Source: Hippasteria phrygiana
Taxonomy: Eukaryota > Echinodermata > Asteroidea > Valvatida > Goniasteridae
DNA length: 64,000 nt
Assembly (NCBI GenBank): GCA_037893225.1
Contig: JAZGUH010000068.1
Span: forward strand, 744,001 to 808,000
Direction: 5' to 3'
Below the pieces are notes generated by a model. It saw only the letters and a program-made list of their open reading frames with translations. It did no database searches and was not told the DNA's origin. This document shows positions 52,755 through 64,000 of this stretch, piece after piece. Within the stretch, counting starts at the first letter, position 1; the number at the start of each line of letters is the position of its first letter. The position numbers were made by a program, and so were the translations under genes.

Positions 52755-55298
52755 GGATCAATAAATAGAAGGTAATATGCACACAGATGTTGGCCGGAAA
52801 GAAAATAAACATTGCGAGGTTTGAATTTTCTCCACAAGTTTTAACTCTAAGAAGCCGCCGATAATTGCAACATGTAGCGCCAGATCTAAGCTATCCATAC
52901 ATGTCAAAATTACTGAATTTGGTTGATATTTCATGCAATTATGAATGAGTAAAGCAAGTCCATACCCCAGGGAATTTGACATGCATGGAGCAATAAATAG
53001 ACGGTAACATGTACACAGATGTTGGCCGGAAAGAAAATAAACATTGCGAGGTTTGAATTTTCTCCACAAGTTTTAACTCTAGGAAGCCGCCGATGATTGC
53101 AACATGTAGCGCCAGATCTAAGCTATCCATACATGTCAAAATTACTGTATTTGGTTGATATTTAATGCAATTATGAATGAGTAAAGCAAGTCATACCCCT
53201 TGGAATTTGACATGCATGGAGCAATAAATAGACGGTAATATGCACACAGATGTTGGCCGGAAAGAAAATAATCATTGCGAGGTTTGAATTTTCTCCACAA
53301 GTTTTAACTCTAGGAAGCCGCCGATGATTGCAACATGTAGCGCCAGATCTAAGCTATCCATACATGTCAAAATTACTGTATTTGGTTGATATTTAATGCA
53401 ATTATGAATGAGTAGGGCAAGTCCATACCCCAGGGAATTTGACAGGCATGGAGCAATAAATAGAAGGTAATATGCACACAGATGTTGGCCGGAAAGAAAA
53501 TAAACATTGCGAGGTTTGAATTTTCTCCACAAGTTTTAACTCTAAGAAGCCGCCGATGATTGCAACATGTAGCGCCAGATCTAAGCTATCCATACATGTC
53601 AAAATTACTGAATTTGGTTTATATTTCATGCAATTATGAATGAGTAAAGCAAGTCATACCCTAGGGAATTTGACAGGCATGGAGCAATAAATAGAAGGTA
53701 ATATGCACACAGATGTTGGCCGGAAAGAAAATAAACATTGCGAGGTTTGAATTTTCTCCACAAGTTTTAACTCTAAGAAGCCGCCGATAATTGCAACATG
53801 TAGCGCCAGATCTAAGCTATCCATACATGTCAAAATTACTGAATTTGGTTGATATTTCATGCAATTATGAATGAGTAAAGCAAGTCATACCCTAGGGAAT
53901 TTGACAGGCATGGATCAATAAATAGAAGGTAATATGCACACAGATGTTGGCCGGAAAGAAAATAAACATTGCGAGGTTTGAATTTTCTCCACAAGTTTTA
54001 ACTCTAAGAAGCCGCCGATGATTGCAACATGTAGCGCCAGATCTAAGCTATCCATACATGTCAAAATTACTGTATTTGGTTTATATTTCATGCAATTATG
54101 AATGAGTAAAGCAAGTCATACCCTAGGGAATTTGACAGGCATGGAGCAATAAATAGAAGGTAATATGCACACAGATGTTGGCCGGAAAGAAAATAAACAT
54201 TGCGAGGTTTGAATTTTCTCCACAAGTTTTAACTCTAAGAAGCCGCCGATAATTGCAACATGTAGCGCCAGATCTAAGCTATCCATACATGTCAAAATTA
54301 CTGAACTTGGTTGATATTTCATGCAATTATGAATGAGTAAAGCAAGTCATACCCTAGGGAATTTGACAGGCATGGATCAATAAATAGAAGGTAATATGCA
54401 CACAGATGTTGGCCGGAAAGAAAATAAACATTGCGAGGTTTGAATTTTCTCCACAAGTGTTAACTCTAAGAAGCCGCCGATAATTGCAACATGTAGCGCC
54501 AGATCTAAGCTATCCATACATGTCAAAATTACTGAATTTGGTTGATATTTCATGCAATTATGAATGAGTAGAGCAAGTCCATACCCCAGGGAATTTGACA
54601 GGCATGGAGCAATAAATAGAAGGTAATATGCACACAGATGTTGGCCGGAAAGAAAATAAACATTGCGAGGTTTGAATTTTCTCCACAAGTTTTAACTCTA
54701 AGAAGCCGCCGATGATTGCAACATGTAGCGCCAGATCTAAGCTATCCATACATGTCAAAATTACTGAATTTGGTTTATATTTCATGCAATTATGAATGAG
54801 TAAAGCAAGTCATACCCTAGGGAATTTGACAGGCATGGAGCAATAAATAGAAGGTCATATGCACACAGATGTTGGCCGGAAAGAAAATAAACATTGCGAG
54901 GTTTGAATTTTCTCCACAAGTTTTAACTCTAAGAAGCCGCCGATAATTGCAACATGTAGCGCCAGATCTAAGCTATCCATACATGTCAAAATTACTGAAT
55001 TTGGTTGATATTTCATGCAATTATGAATGAGTAAAGCAAGTCATACCCTAGGGAATTTGACAGGCATGGATCAATAAATAGAAGGTAATATGCACACAGA
55101 TGTTGGCCGGAAAGAAAATAAACATTGCGAGGTTTGAATTTTCTCCACAAGTTTTAACTCTAAGAAGCCGCCGATGATTGCAACATGTAGCGCCAGATCT
55201 AAGCTATCCATACATGTCAAAATTACTGTATTTGGTTTATATTTCATGCAATTATGAATGAGTAAAGCAAGTCATACCCTAGGGAATTTGACAGGCAT
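52755..55298. repeat. G-H-I-J unit 8, 11 monomers (2544 bp)
   Basis: The first monomer is GGAT with T86, so it is a B/A/G hybrid in the G slot. H, I and J follow to 53680. I has GTAGGGC near 53416, a private change. Fillers are 53681 (A), 53912 (B), 54143 (A, with GAACTTGG near 54306), 54374 (GGAT, G86, C insertion), 54606 (J), 54837 (A) and 55068 (B). Confidence 0.85.
54837..55067. repeat. Type A monomer with private GGTCATATG
   Basis: Position 21 is C at about 54856 (AAGGTCATATGC instead of AAGGTAATATGC). This is unique in the window. On the minus strand it creates a TGA stop inside the otherwise long frame, showing that the frame is not maintained. Confidence 0.8.
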
Positions 55299-57148
55299 GG
55301 AGCAATAAATAGAAGGTAATATGCACACAGATGTTGGCCGGAAAGAAAATAAACATTGCGAGGTTTGAATTTTCTCCACAAGTGTTAACTCTAAGAAGCC
55401 GCCGATAATTGCAACATGTAGCGCCAGATCTAAGCTATCCATACATGTCAAAATTACTGAATTTGGTTGATATTTCATGCAATTATGAATGAGTAAAGCA
55501 AGTCCATACCCCAGGGAATTTGACATGCATGGAGCAATAAATAGACGGTAACATGTACACAGATGTTGGCCGGAAAGAAAATAAACATTGCGAGGTTTGA
55601 ATTTTCTCCACAAGTTTTAACTCTAGGAAGCCGCCGATGATTGCAACATGTAGCGCCAGATCTAAGCTATCCATACATGTCAAAATTACTGTATTTGGTT
55701 GATATTTAATGCAATTATGAATGAGTAAAGCAAGTCATACCCCTTGGAATTTGACATGCATGGAGCAATAAATAGACGGTAATATGCACACAGATGTTGG
55801 CCGGAAAGAAAATAATCATTGCGAGGTTTGAATTTTCTCCACAAGTTTTAACTCTAGGAAGCCGCCGATGATTGCAACATGTAGCGCCAGATCTAAGCTA
55901 TCCATACATGTCAAAATTACTGTATTTGGTTGATATTTAATGCAATTATGAATGAGTAGAGCAAGTCCATACCCCAGGGAATTTGACAGGCATGGAGCAA
56001 TAAATAGAAGGTAATATGCACACAGATGTTGGCCGGAAAGAAAATAAACATTGCGAGGTTTGAATTTTCTCCACAAGTTTTAACTCTAAGAAGCCGCCGA
56101 TGATTGCAACATGTAGCGCCAGATCTAAGCTATCCATACATGTCAAAATTACTGAATTTGGTTTATATTTCATGCAATTATGAATGAGTAAAGCAAGTCA
56201 TACCCTAGGGAATTTGACAGGCATGGAGCAATAAATAGAAGGTAATATGCACACAGATGTTGGCCGGAAAGAAAATAAACATTGCGAGGTTTGAATTTTC
56301 TCCACAAGTTTTAACTCTAAGAAGCCGCCGATAATTGCAACATGTAGCGCCAGATCTAAGCTATCCATACATGTCAAAATTACTGAATTTGGTTGATATT
56401 TCATGCAATTATGAATGAGTAAAGCAAGTCATACCCTAGGGAATTTGACAGGCATGGATCAATAAATAGAAGGTAATATGCACACAGATGTTGGCCGGAA
56501 AGAAAATAAACATTGCGAGGTTTGAATTTTCTCCACAAGTTTTAACTCTAAGAAGCCGCCGATGATTGCAACATGTAGCGCCAGATCTAAGCTATCCATA
56601 CATGTCAAAATTACTGTATTTGGTTTATATTTCATGCAATTATGAATGAGTAAAGCAAGTCATACCCTAGGGAATTTGACAGGCATGGAGCAATAAATAG
56701 AAGGTAATATGCACACAGATGTTGGCCGGAAAGAAAATAAACATTGCGAGGTTTGAATTTTCTCCACAAGTTTTAACTCTAAGAAGCCGCCGATAATTGC
56801 AACATGTAGCGCCAGATCTAAGCTATCCATACATGTCAAAATTACTGAATTTGGTTGATATTTCATGCAATTATGAATGAGTAAAGCAAGTCATACCCTA
56901 GGGAATTTGACAGGCATGGATCAATAAATAGAAGGTAATATGCACACAGATGTTGGCCGGAAAGAAAATAAACATTGCGAGGTTTGAATTTTCTACACAA
57001 GTTTTAACTCTAAGAAGCCGCCGATGATTGCAACATGTAGCGCCAGATCTAAGCTATCCATACATGTCAAAATTACTGTATTTGGTTTATATTTCATGCA
57101 ATTATGAATGAGTAAAGCAAGTCATACCCTAGGGAATTTGACAGGCAT
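55299..57148. repeat. G-H-I-J unit 9, 8 monomers (1850 bp)
   Basis: Cassette 55299-56224, then A 56225, B 56456, A 56687, B' 56918. This G-H-I-J-A-B-A-B' order is the cleanest form of the right-domain unit. It is repeated as unit 11. Confidence 0.9.
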
Positions 57149-58999
57149 GGAGCAATAAATAGAAGGTAACATGCACACAGATGTTGGCCGGAAAGAAAAT
57201 AAACATTGCGAGGTTTGAATTTTCTCCACAAGTGTTAACTCTAAGAAGCCGCCGATAATTGCAACATGTAGCGCCAGATCTAAGCTATCCATACATGTCA
57301 AAATTACTGAATTTGGTTGATATTTCATGCAATTATGAATGAGTAAAGCAAGTCCATACCCCAGGGAATTTGACATGCATGGAGCAATAAATAGACGGTA
57401 ACATGTACACAGATGTTGGCCGGAAAGAAAATAAACATTGCGAGGTTTGAATTTTCTCCACAAGTTTTAACTCTAGGAAGCCGCCGATGATTGCAACATG
57501 TAGCGCCAGATCTAAGCTATCCATATATGTCAAAATTACTGTATTTGGTTGATATTTAATGCAATTATGAATGAGTAAAGCAAGTCATACCTCTTGGAAT
57601 TTGACATGCATGGAGCAATAAATAGACGGTAATATGCACACAGATGTTGGCCGGAAAGAAAATAATCATTGCGAGGTTTGAATTTTCTCCACAAGTTTTA
57701 ACTCTAGGAAGCCGCCGATGATTGCAACATGTAGCGCCAGATCTAAGCTATCCATACATGTCAAAATTACTGTATTTGGTTGATATTTAATGCAATTATG
57801 AATGAGTAGAGCAAGTCCATACCCCAGGGAATTTGACAGGCATGGAGCAATAAATAGAAGGTAATATGCACACAGATGTTGGCCGGAAAGAAAATAAACA
57901 TTGCGAGGTTTGAATTTTCTCCACAAGTTTTAACTCTAAGAAGCCGCCGATGATTGCAACATGTAGCGCCAGATCTAAGCTATCCATACATGTCAAAATT
58001 ACTGTATTTGGTTTATATTTCATGCAATTATGAATGAGTAAAGCAAGTCATACCCTAGGGAATTTGACAGGCATGGAGCAATAAATAGAAGGTAATATGC
58101 ACACAGATGTTGGCCGGAAAGAAAATAAACATTGCGAGGTTTGAATTTTCTCCACAAGTTTTAACTCTAAGAAGCCGCCGATAATTGCAACATGTAGCGC
58201 CAGATCTAAGCTATCCATACATGTCAAAATTACTGAATTTGGTTGATATTTCATGCAATTATGAATGAGTAGAGCAAGTCCATACCCCAGGGAATTTGAC
58301 AGGCATGGAGCAATAAATAGAAGGTAATATGCACACAGATGTTGGCCGGAAAGAAAATAAACATTGCGAGGTTTGAATTTTCTCCACAAGTTTTAACTCT
58401 AAGAAGCCGCCGATGATTGCAACATGTAGCGCCAGATCTAAGCTATCCATACATGTCAAAATTACTGAATTTGGTTTATATTTCATGCAATTATGAATGA
58501 GTAAAGCAAGTCATACCCTAGGGAATTTGACAGGCATGGAGCAATAAATAGAAGGTAATATGCACACAGATGTTGGCCGGAAAGAAAATAAACATTGCGA
58601 GGTTTGAATTTTCTCCACAAGTGTTAACTCTAAGAAGCCGCCGATGATTGCAACATGTAGCGCCAGATCTAAGCTATCCATACATGTCAAAATTACTGTA
58701 TTTGGTTTATATTTCATGCAATTATGAATGAGTAAAGCAAGTCATACCCTAGGGAATTTGACAGGCATGGAGCAATAAATAGAAGGTAATATGCACACAG
58801 ATGTTGGCCGGAAAGAAAATAAACATTGCGAGGTTTGAATTTTCTCCACAAGTTTTAACTCTAAGAAGCCGCCGATAATTGCAACATGTAGCGCCAGATC
58901 TAAGCTATCCATACATGTCAAAATTACTGAATTTGGTTGATATTTCATGCAATTATGAATGAGTAAAGCAAGTCATACCCTAGGGAATTTGACAGGCAT
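57149..58999. repeat. G-H-I-J unit 10, 8 monomers (1851 bp)
   Basis: G' 57149, H 57381 with CCATATATG near 57531 and CCTCTTGG at 57590, I 57612, J-like 57844 with GTATTT. Then A with GTAGAGC and C insertion 58075, J 58307, B-like with G86 58538, A 58769. The H markers are shared with unit 12, 3701 bp away. Confidence 0.88.
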
Positions 59000-60849
59000 G
59001 GATCAATAAATAGAAGGTAATATGCACACAGATGTTGGCCGGAAAGAAAATAAACATTGCGAGGTTTGAATTTTCTCCACAAGTGTTAACTCTAAGAAGC
59101 CGCCGATAATTGCAACATGTAGCGCCAGATCTAAGCTATCCATACATGTCAAAATTACTGAATTTGGTTGATATTTCATGCAATTATGAATGAGTAAAGC
59201 AAGTCCATACCCCAGGGAATTTGACATGCATGGAGCAATAAATAGACGGTAACATGTACACAGATGTTGGCCGGAAAGAAAATAAACATTGCGAGGTTTG
59301 AATTTTCTCCACAAGTTTTAACTCTAGGAAGCCGCCGATGATTGCAACATGTAGCGCCAGATCTAAGCTATCCATACATGTCAAAATTACTGTATTTGGT
59401 TGATATTTCATGCAATTATGAATGAGTAAAGCAAGTCATACCCCTTGGAATTTGACATGCATGGAGCAATAAATAGACGGTAATATGCACACAGATGTTG
59501 GCCGGAAAGAAAATAATCATTGCGAGGTTTGAATTTTCTCCACAAGTTTTAACTCTAGGAAGCCGCCGATGATTGCAACATGTAGCGCCAGATCTAAGCT
59601 ATCCATACATGTCAAAATTACTGTATTTGGTTGATATTTAATGCAATTATGAATGAGTAGAGCAAGTCCATACCCCAGGGAATTTGACAGGCATGGAGCA
59701 ATAAATAGAAGGTAATATGCACACAGATGTTGGCCGGAAAGAAAATAAACATTGCGAGGTTTGAATTTTCTCCACAAGTTTTAACTCTAAGAAGCCGCCG
59801 ATGATTGCAACATGTAGCGCCAGATCTAAGCTATCCATACATGTCAAAATTACTGAATTTGGTTTATATTTCATGCAATTATGAATGAGTAAAGCAAGTC
59901 ATACCCTAGGGAATTTGACAGGCATGGAGCAATAAATAGAAGGTAATATGCACACAGATGTTGGCCGGAAAGAAAATAAACATTGCGAGGTTTGAATTTT
60001 CTCCACAAGTTTTAACTCTAAGAAGCCGCCGATAATTGCAACATGTAGCGCCATATCTAAGCTATCCATACATGTCAAAATTACTGAATTTGGTTGATAT
60101 TTCATGCAATTATAAATGAGTAAAGCAAGTCATACCCTAGGGAATTTGACAGGCATGGATCAATAAATAGAAGGTAATATGCACACAGATGTTGGCCGGA
60201 AAGAAAATAAACATTGCGAGGTTTGAATTTTCTCCACAAGTTTTAACTCTAAGAAGCCGCCGATGATTGCAACATGTAGCGCCAGATCTAAGCTATCCAT
60301 ACATGTCAAAATTACTGTATTTGGTTTATATTTCATGCAATTATGAATGAGTAAAGCAAGTCATACCCTAGGGAATTTGACAGGCATGGAGCAATAAATA
60401 GAAGGTAATATGCACACAGATGTTGGCCGGAAAGAAAATAAACATTGCGAGGTTTGAATTTTCTCCACAAGTTTTAACTCTAAGAAGCCGCCGATAATTG
60501 CAACATGTAGCGCCAGATCTAAGCTATCCATACATGTCAAAATTACTGAATTTGGTTGATATTTCATGCAATTATGAATGAGTAAAGCAAGTCATACCCT
60601 AGGGAATTTGACAGGCATGGATCAATAAATAGAAGGTAATATGCACACAGATGTTGGCCGGAAAGAAAATAAACATTGCGAGGTTTGAATTTTCTACACA
60701 AGTTTTAACTCTAAGAAGCCGCCGATGATTGCAACATGTAGCGCCAGATCTAAGCTATCCATACATGTCAAAATTACTGTATTTGGTTTATATTTCATGC
60801 AATTATGAATGAGTAAAGCAAGTCATACCCTAGGGAATTTGACAGGCAT
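59000..60849. repeat. G-H-I-J unit 11, 8 monomers (1850 bp)
   Basis: The G slot starts GGAT (59000). H at 59232 has TTTCATGC, not TTTAATGC. I and J run to 59925. Fillers are A 59926, B 60157, A 60388, B' 60619. The A at 59926 has two private changes, CCATATCT near 60054 (BglII-type site lost) and TATAAATG near 60114. Confidence 0.88.
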
Positions 60850-62698
60850 GGAGCAATAAATAGAAGGTAACATGCACACAGATGTTGGCCGGAAAGAAAA
60901 TAAACATTGCGAGGTTTGAATTTTCTCCACAAGTGTTAACTCTAAGAAGCCGCCGATAATTGCAACATGTAGCGCCAGATCTAAGCTATCCATACATGTC
61001 AAAATTACTGAATTTGGTTGATATTTCATGCAATTATGAATGAGTAAAGCAAGTCCATACCCCAGGGAATTTGACATGCATGGAGCAATAAATAGACGGT
61101 AACATGTACACAGATGTTGGCCGGAAAGAAAATAAACATTGCGAGGTTTGAATTTTCTCCACAAGTTTTAACTCTAGGAAGCCGCCGATGATTGCAACAT
61201 GTAGCGCCAGATCTAAGCTATCCATATATGTCAAAATTACTGTATTTGGTTGATATTTAATGCAATTATGAATGAGTAAAGCAAGTCATACCTCTTGGAA
61301 TTTGACATGCATGGAGCAATAAATAGACGGTAATATGCACACAGATGTTGGCCGGAAAGAAAATAATCATTGCGAGGTTTGAATTTTCTCCACAAGTTTT
61401 AACTCTAGGAAGCCGCCGATGATTGCAACATGTAGCGCCAGATCTAAGCTATCCATACATGTCAAAATTACTGTATTTGGTTGATATTTAATGCAATTAT
61501 GAATGAGTAGAGCAAGTCCATACCCCAGGGAATTTGACAGGCATGGAGCAATAAATAGAAGGTAATATGCACACAGATGTTGGCCGGAAAGAAAATAAAC
61601 ATTGCGAGGTTTGAATTTTCTCCACAAGTTTTAACTCTAAGAAGCCGCCGATGATTGCAACATGTAGCGCCAGATCTAAGCTATCCATACATGTCAAAAT
61701 TACTGTATTTGGTTTATATTTCATGCAATTATGAATGAGTAAAGCAAGTCATACCCTAGGGAATTTGACAGGCATGGAGCAATAAATAGAAGGTAATATG
61801 CACACAGATGTTGGCCGGAAAGAAAATAAACATTGCGAGGTTTGAATTTTCTCCACAAGTTTTAACTCTAAGAAGCCGCCGATAATTGCAACATGTAGCG
61901 CCAGATCTAAGCTATCCATACATGTCAAAATTACTGAATTTGGTTGATATTCATGCAATTATGAATGAGTAAAGCAAGTCATACCCTAGGGAATTTGACA
62001 GGCATGGATCAATAAATAGAAGGTAATATGCACACAGATGTTGGCCGGAAAGAAAATAAACATTGCGAGGTTTGAATTTTCTCCACAAGTGTTAACTCTA
62101 AGAAGCCGCCGATAATTGCAACATGTAGCGCCAGATCTAAGCTATCCATACATGTCAAAATTACTGAATTTAGTTTATATTTCATGCAATTATGAATGAG
62201 TAAAGCAAGTCATACCCTAGGGAATTTGACAGGCATGGAGCAATAAATAGAAGGTAATATGCACACAGATGTTGGCCGGAAAGAAAATAAACATTGCGAG
62301 GTTTGAATTTTCTCCACAAGTGTTAACTCTAAGAAGCCGCCGATGATTGCAACATGTAGCGCCAGATCTAAGCTATCCATACATGTCAAAATTACTGTAT
62401 TTGGTTTATATTTCATGCAATTATGAATGAGTAAAGCAAGTCATACCCTAGGGAATTTGACAGGCATGGAGCAATAAATAGAAGGTAATATGCACACAGA
62501 TGTTGGCCGGAAAGAAAATAAACATTGCGAGGTTTGAATTTTCTCCACAAGTTTTAACTCTAAGAAGCCGCCGATAATTGCAACATGTAGCGCCAGATCT
62601 AAGCTATCCATACATGTCAAAATTACTGAATTTGGTTGATATTTCATGCAATTATGAATGAGTAAAGCAAGTCATACCCTAGGGAATTTGACAGGCAT
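60850..62698. repeat. G-H-I-J unit 12, 8 monomers (1849 bp)
   Basis: G' 60850, H 61082 with CCATATATG and CCTCTTGG (61291), I, J-like to 61775. Then a 230-bp A monomer (61776), a hybrid GGAT/G86 monomer with GAATTTAGTTTAT (62006), B-like with G86 (62237) and A (62468). It is a copy of unit 10 at offset 3701 bp, except that one filler was replaced. Confidence 0.86.
61776..62005. repeat. 230-bp monomer with a one-base deletion
   Basis: GATATTCATGC near 61948 replaces GATATTTCATGC, shortening a T run by one. It is the only 230-bp monomer I found. Every other length change in the window is the C insertion after position 206. The next monomer start, at 62006, confirms the length. Confidence 0.85.
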
Positions 62699-64000
62699 GG
62701 ATCAATAAATAGAAGGTAATATGCACACAGATGTTGGCCGGAAAGAAAATAAACATTGCGAGGTTTGAATTTTCTCCACAAGTGTTAACTCTAAGAAGCC
62801 GCCGATAATTGCAACATGTAGCGCCAGATCTAAGCTATCCATACATGTCAAAATTACTGAATTTGGTTGATATTTCATGCAATTATGAATGAGTAAAGCA
62901 AGTCCATACCCCAGGGAATTTGACATGCATGGAGCAATAAATAGACGGTAACATGTACACAGATGTTGGCCGGAAAGAAAATAAACATTGCGAGGTTTGA
63001 ATTGTCTCCACAAGTTTTAACTCTAGGAAGCCGCCGATGATTGCAACATGTAGCGCCAGATCTAAGCTATCCATACATGTCAAAATTACTGTATTTGGTT
63101 GATATTTAATGCAATTATGAATGAGTAAAGCAAGTCATACCCCTTGGAATTTGACATGCATGGAGCAATAAATAGACGGTAATATGCACACAGATGTTGG
63201 CCGGAAAGAAAATAATCATTGCGAGGTTTGAATTTTCTCCACAAGTTTTAACTCTAGGAAGCCGCCGATGATTGCAACATGTAGCGCCAGATCTAAGCTA
63301 TCCATACATGTCAAAATTACTGTATTTGGTTGATATTTAATGCAATTATGAATGAGTAGAGCAAGTCCATACCCCAGGGAATTTGACAGGCATGGAGCAA
63401 TAAATAGAAGGTAATATGCACACAGATGTTGGCCGGAAAGAAAATAAACATTGCGAGGTTTGAATTTTCTCCACAAGTTTTAACTCTAAGAAGCCGCCGA
63501 TGATTGCAACATGTAGCGCCAGATCTAAGCTATCCATACATGTCAAAATTACTGAATTTGGTTTATATTTCATGCAATTATGAATGAGTAAAGCAAGTCA
63601 TACCCTAGGGAATTTGACAGGCATGGAGCAATAAATAGAAGGTAATATGCACACAGATGTTGGCCGGAAAGAAAATAAACATTGCGAGGTTTGAATTTTC
63701 TCCACAAGTTTTAACTCTAAGAAGCCGCCGATAATTGCAACATGTAGCGCCAGATCTAAGCTATCCATACATGTCAAAATTACTGAATTTGGTTGATATT
63801 TCATGCAATTATGAATGAGTAAAGCAAGTCATACCCTAGGGAATTTGACAGGCATGGATCAATAAATAGAAGGTAATATGCACACAGATGTTGGCCGGAA
63901 AGAAAATAAACATTGCGAGGTTTGAATTTTCTCCACAAGTTTTAACTCTAAGAAGCCGCCGATGATTGCAACATGTAGCGCCAGATCTAAGCTATCCATA
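62699..64000. repeat. G-H-I-J unit 13, partial (cut by the window)
   Basis: GGAT-type G 62699, H 62931 with GAATTGTCTCC near 63003 and CCCCTTGG at 63140, I and J to 63624, A 63625, then the first 145 bp of a B monomer (63856-64000). The array clearly continues beyond the right edge. Confidence 0.9.

Larger units (their letters stand above)
1..64000. repeat. 231/232-bp satellite DNA array, about 277 head-to-tail monomers
   Basis: The opening motif GGAGCAATAAATAG, or GGATCAATAAATAG in some monomers, recurs every 231 or 232 bp from base 1 to the end, always on the same strand. Spacing measured by hand at the left end is 231, 232, 232, 231, 231 and 232 bp. A hand count of the first monomer gives 87 G+C in 231 bases. 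Each monomer has five invariant or nearly invariant CpG sites (positions 41, 61, 102, 105, 124), with a sixth at 16 when C is present. No stretch departs from the repeat, so every interval of the window is satellite. Such arrays are typical of eukaryotic heterochromatin; a centromeric role is possible but not shown by the sequence. I do not recognise the family. Confidence 0.98.
55303..64000. repeat. 16-monomer super-repeat, period about 3701 bp
   Basis: From 55303 the sequence recurs 3701 bp downstream, dropping to 3699 bp after one 232-bp monomer is replaced by a 231-bp one and the T run at 61948 loses a base. Two 8-monomer units form each repeat: copy 1 is about 55303-59003, copy 2 about 59004-62702, with a partial third. 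Differences seen include 55709/59410 (A/C), 60054, 60114, 63003 and the replaced filler 58307/62006. It is older or less homogenised than the 3469-, 5324- and 8329-bp repeats. Confidence 0.86.

Noticed and set aside
205..63804. Some 200 minus-strand reading frames of 63-120 codons, all variants of one protein sequence
   Set aside because: They repeat with the satellite monomer, overlap each other in two frames, are fused or broken by a one-base insertion, and are cut by fixed nonsense changes (T4 in type B; 54856). Most variants are amino-acid changing. There is no promoter, intron or flanking gene context.
1..64000. CRISPR array
   Set aside because: The repeating unit is the whole 231/232 bp with no unique spacers; variable sites are single bases, and no cas genes are present.
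1..64000. CENP-B box in the monomer
   Set aside because: No match to the core pattern TTCG....A..CGGG on either strand; the only TTCG noticed (near 42413) is a private substitution without the rest of the box.
1..64000. Ribosomal DNA spacer, tRNA or snRNA gene cluster
   Set aside because: No rRNA, tRNA or snRNA-like segment is seen between repeats; every base belongs to the same monomer.
1..64000. Tandemly amplified piece of a transposable element
   Set aside because: No terminal repeats, target-site duplications or recognisable transposase or reverse transcriptase motifs. An origin from an element's internal repeat is possible but cannot be supported here.

Overview
The whole 64 kb window is one uninterrupted, head-to-tail tandem array of a single satellite DNA family. 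The monomer is 231 or 232 bp, about 38% GC by a hand count of the first monomer, and there are about 277 copies, all in the same orientation. I see no unique sequence, host gene, RNA gene, transposable element, inversion or CRISPR-like array. This organisation points to eukaryotic nuclear heterochromatin, such as a centromeric, pericentromeric or subtelomeric block. I do not recognise the family and cannot name the organism from this sequence alone.

Almost all variation sits at about 18 diagnostic positions. Numbering starts at the GGAGCAATAAATAG (or GGATCAATAAATAG) that opens each monomer. The positions are 4 (G/T), 16 (A/C), 22 and 26, 43 (A/G), 55 (A/T), 68 (T/G), 86 (T/G), 96 (A/G), 109 (A/G), 141 (C/T), 162 (A/T), 171-172 (GA/TA/TT), 178 (C/A), 198 (A/G), a one-base C insertion after 206 that makes the 232-bp form, 213-215 (TAG/CAG/CTT) and 227 (G/T). 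These define monomer types that recur in fixed orders, giving layered higher-order repeats (HORs).

Layout: 1-5339 is a left mosaic. 5340-22973 has an exact 8329-bp period (36 monomers, 2.1 copies, four differences found), with a nested 1850-bp 8-mer. 22974-27468 is a mosaic of left-domain pieces with whole monomers deleted. 27469-38039 has a 5324-bp period (23 monomers, two copies), split into 12- and 11-monomer sub-blocks. 38417-40264 is four pure A/B dimers of 462 bp. 40265-64000 is a cassette domain: a four-monomer G-H-I-J cassette recurs 13 times, separated by 1 to 7 filler monomers, giving units of 5, 8, 9, 10 or 11 monomers. Inside it, 3469-bp (15-mer) and about 3701-bp (16-mer) super-repeats show that groups of units were copied together.

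Long reading frames on the minus strand (about 68-120 codons) repeat in nearly every monomer. They exist because 231 bp is exactly 77 codons and that strand is stop-poor. They are broken by fixed nonsense and frame variants in some monomer classes, so I do not annotate them as genes. The interest of the window is its record of satellite evolution: hybrid monomers, nested duplications and domain-restricted variants.
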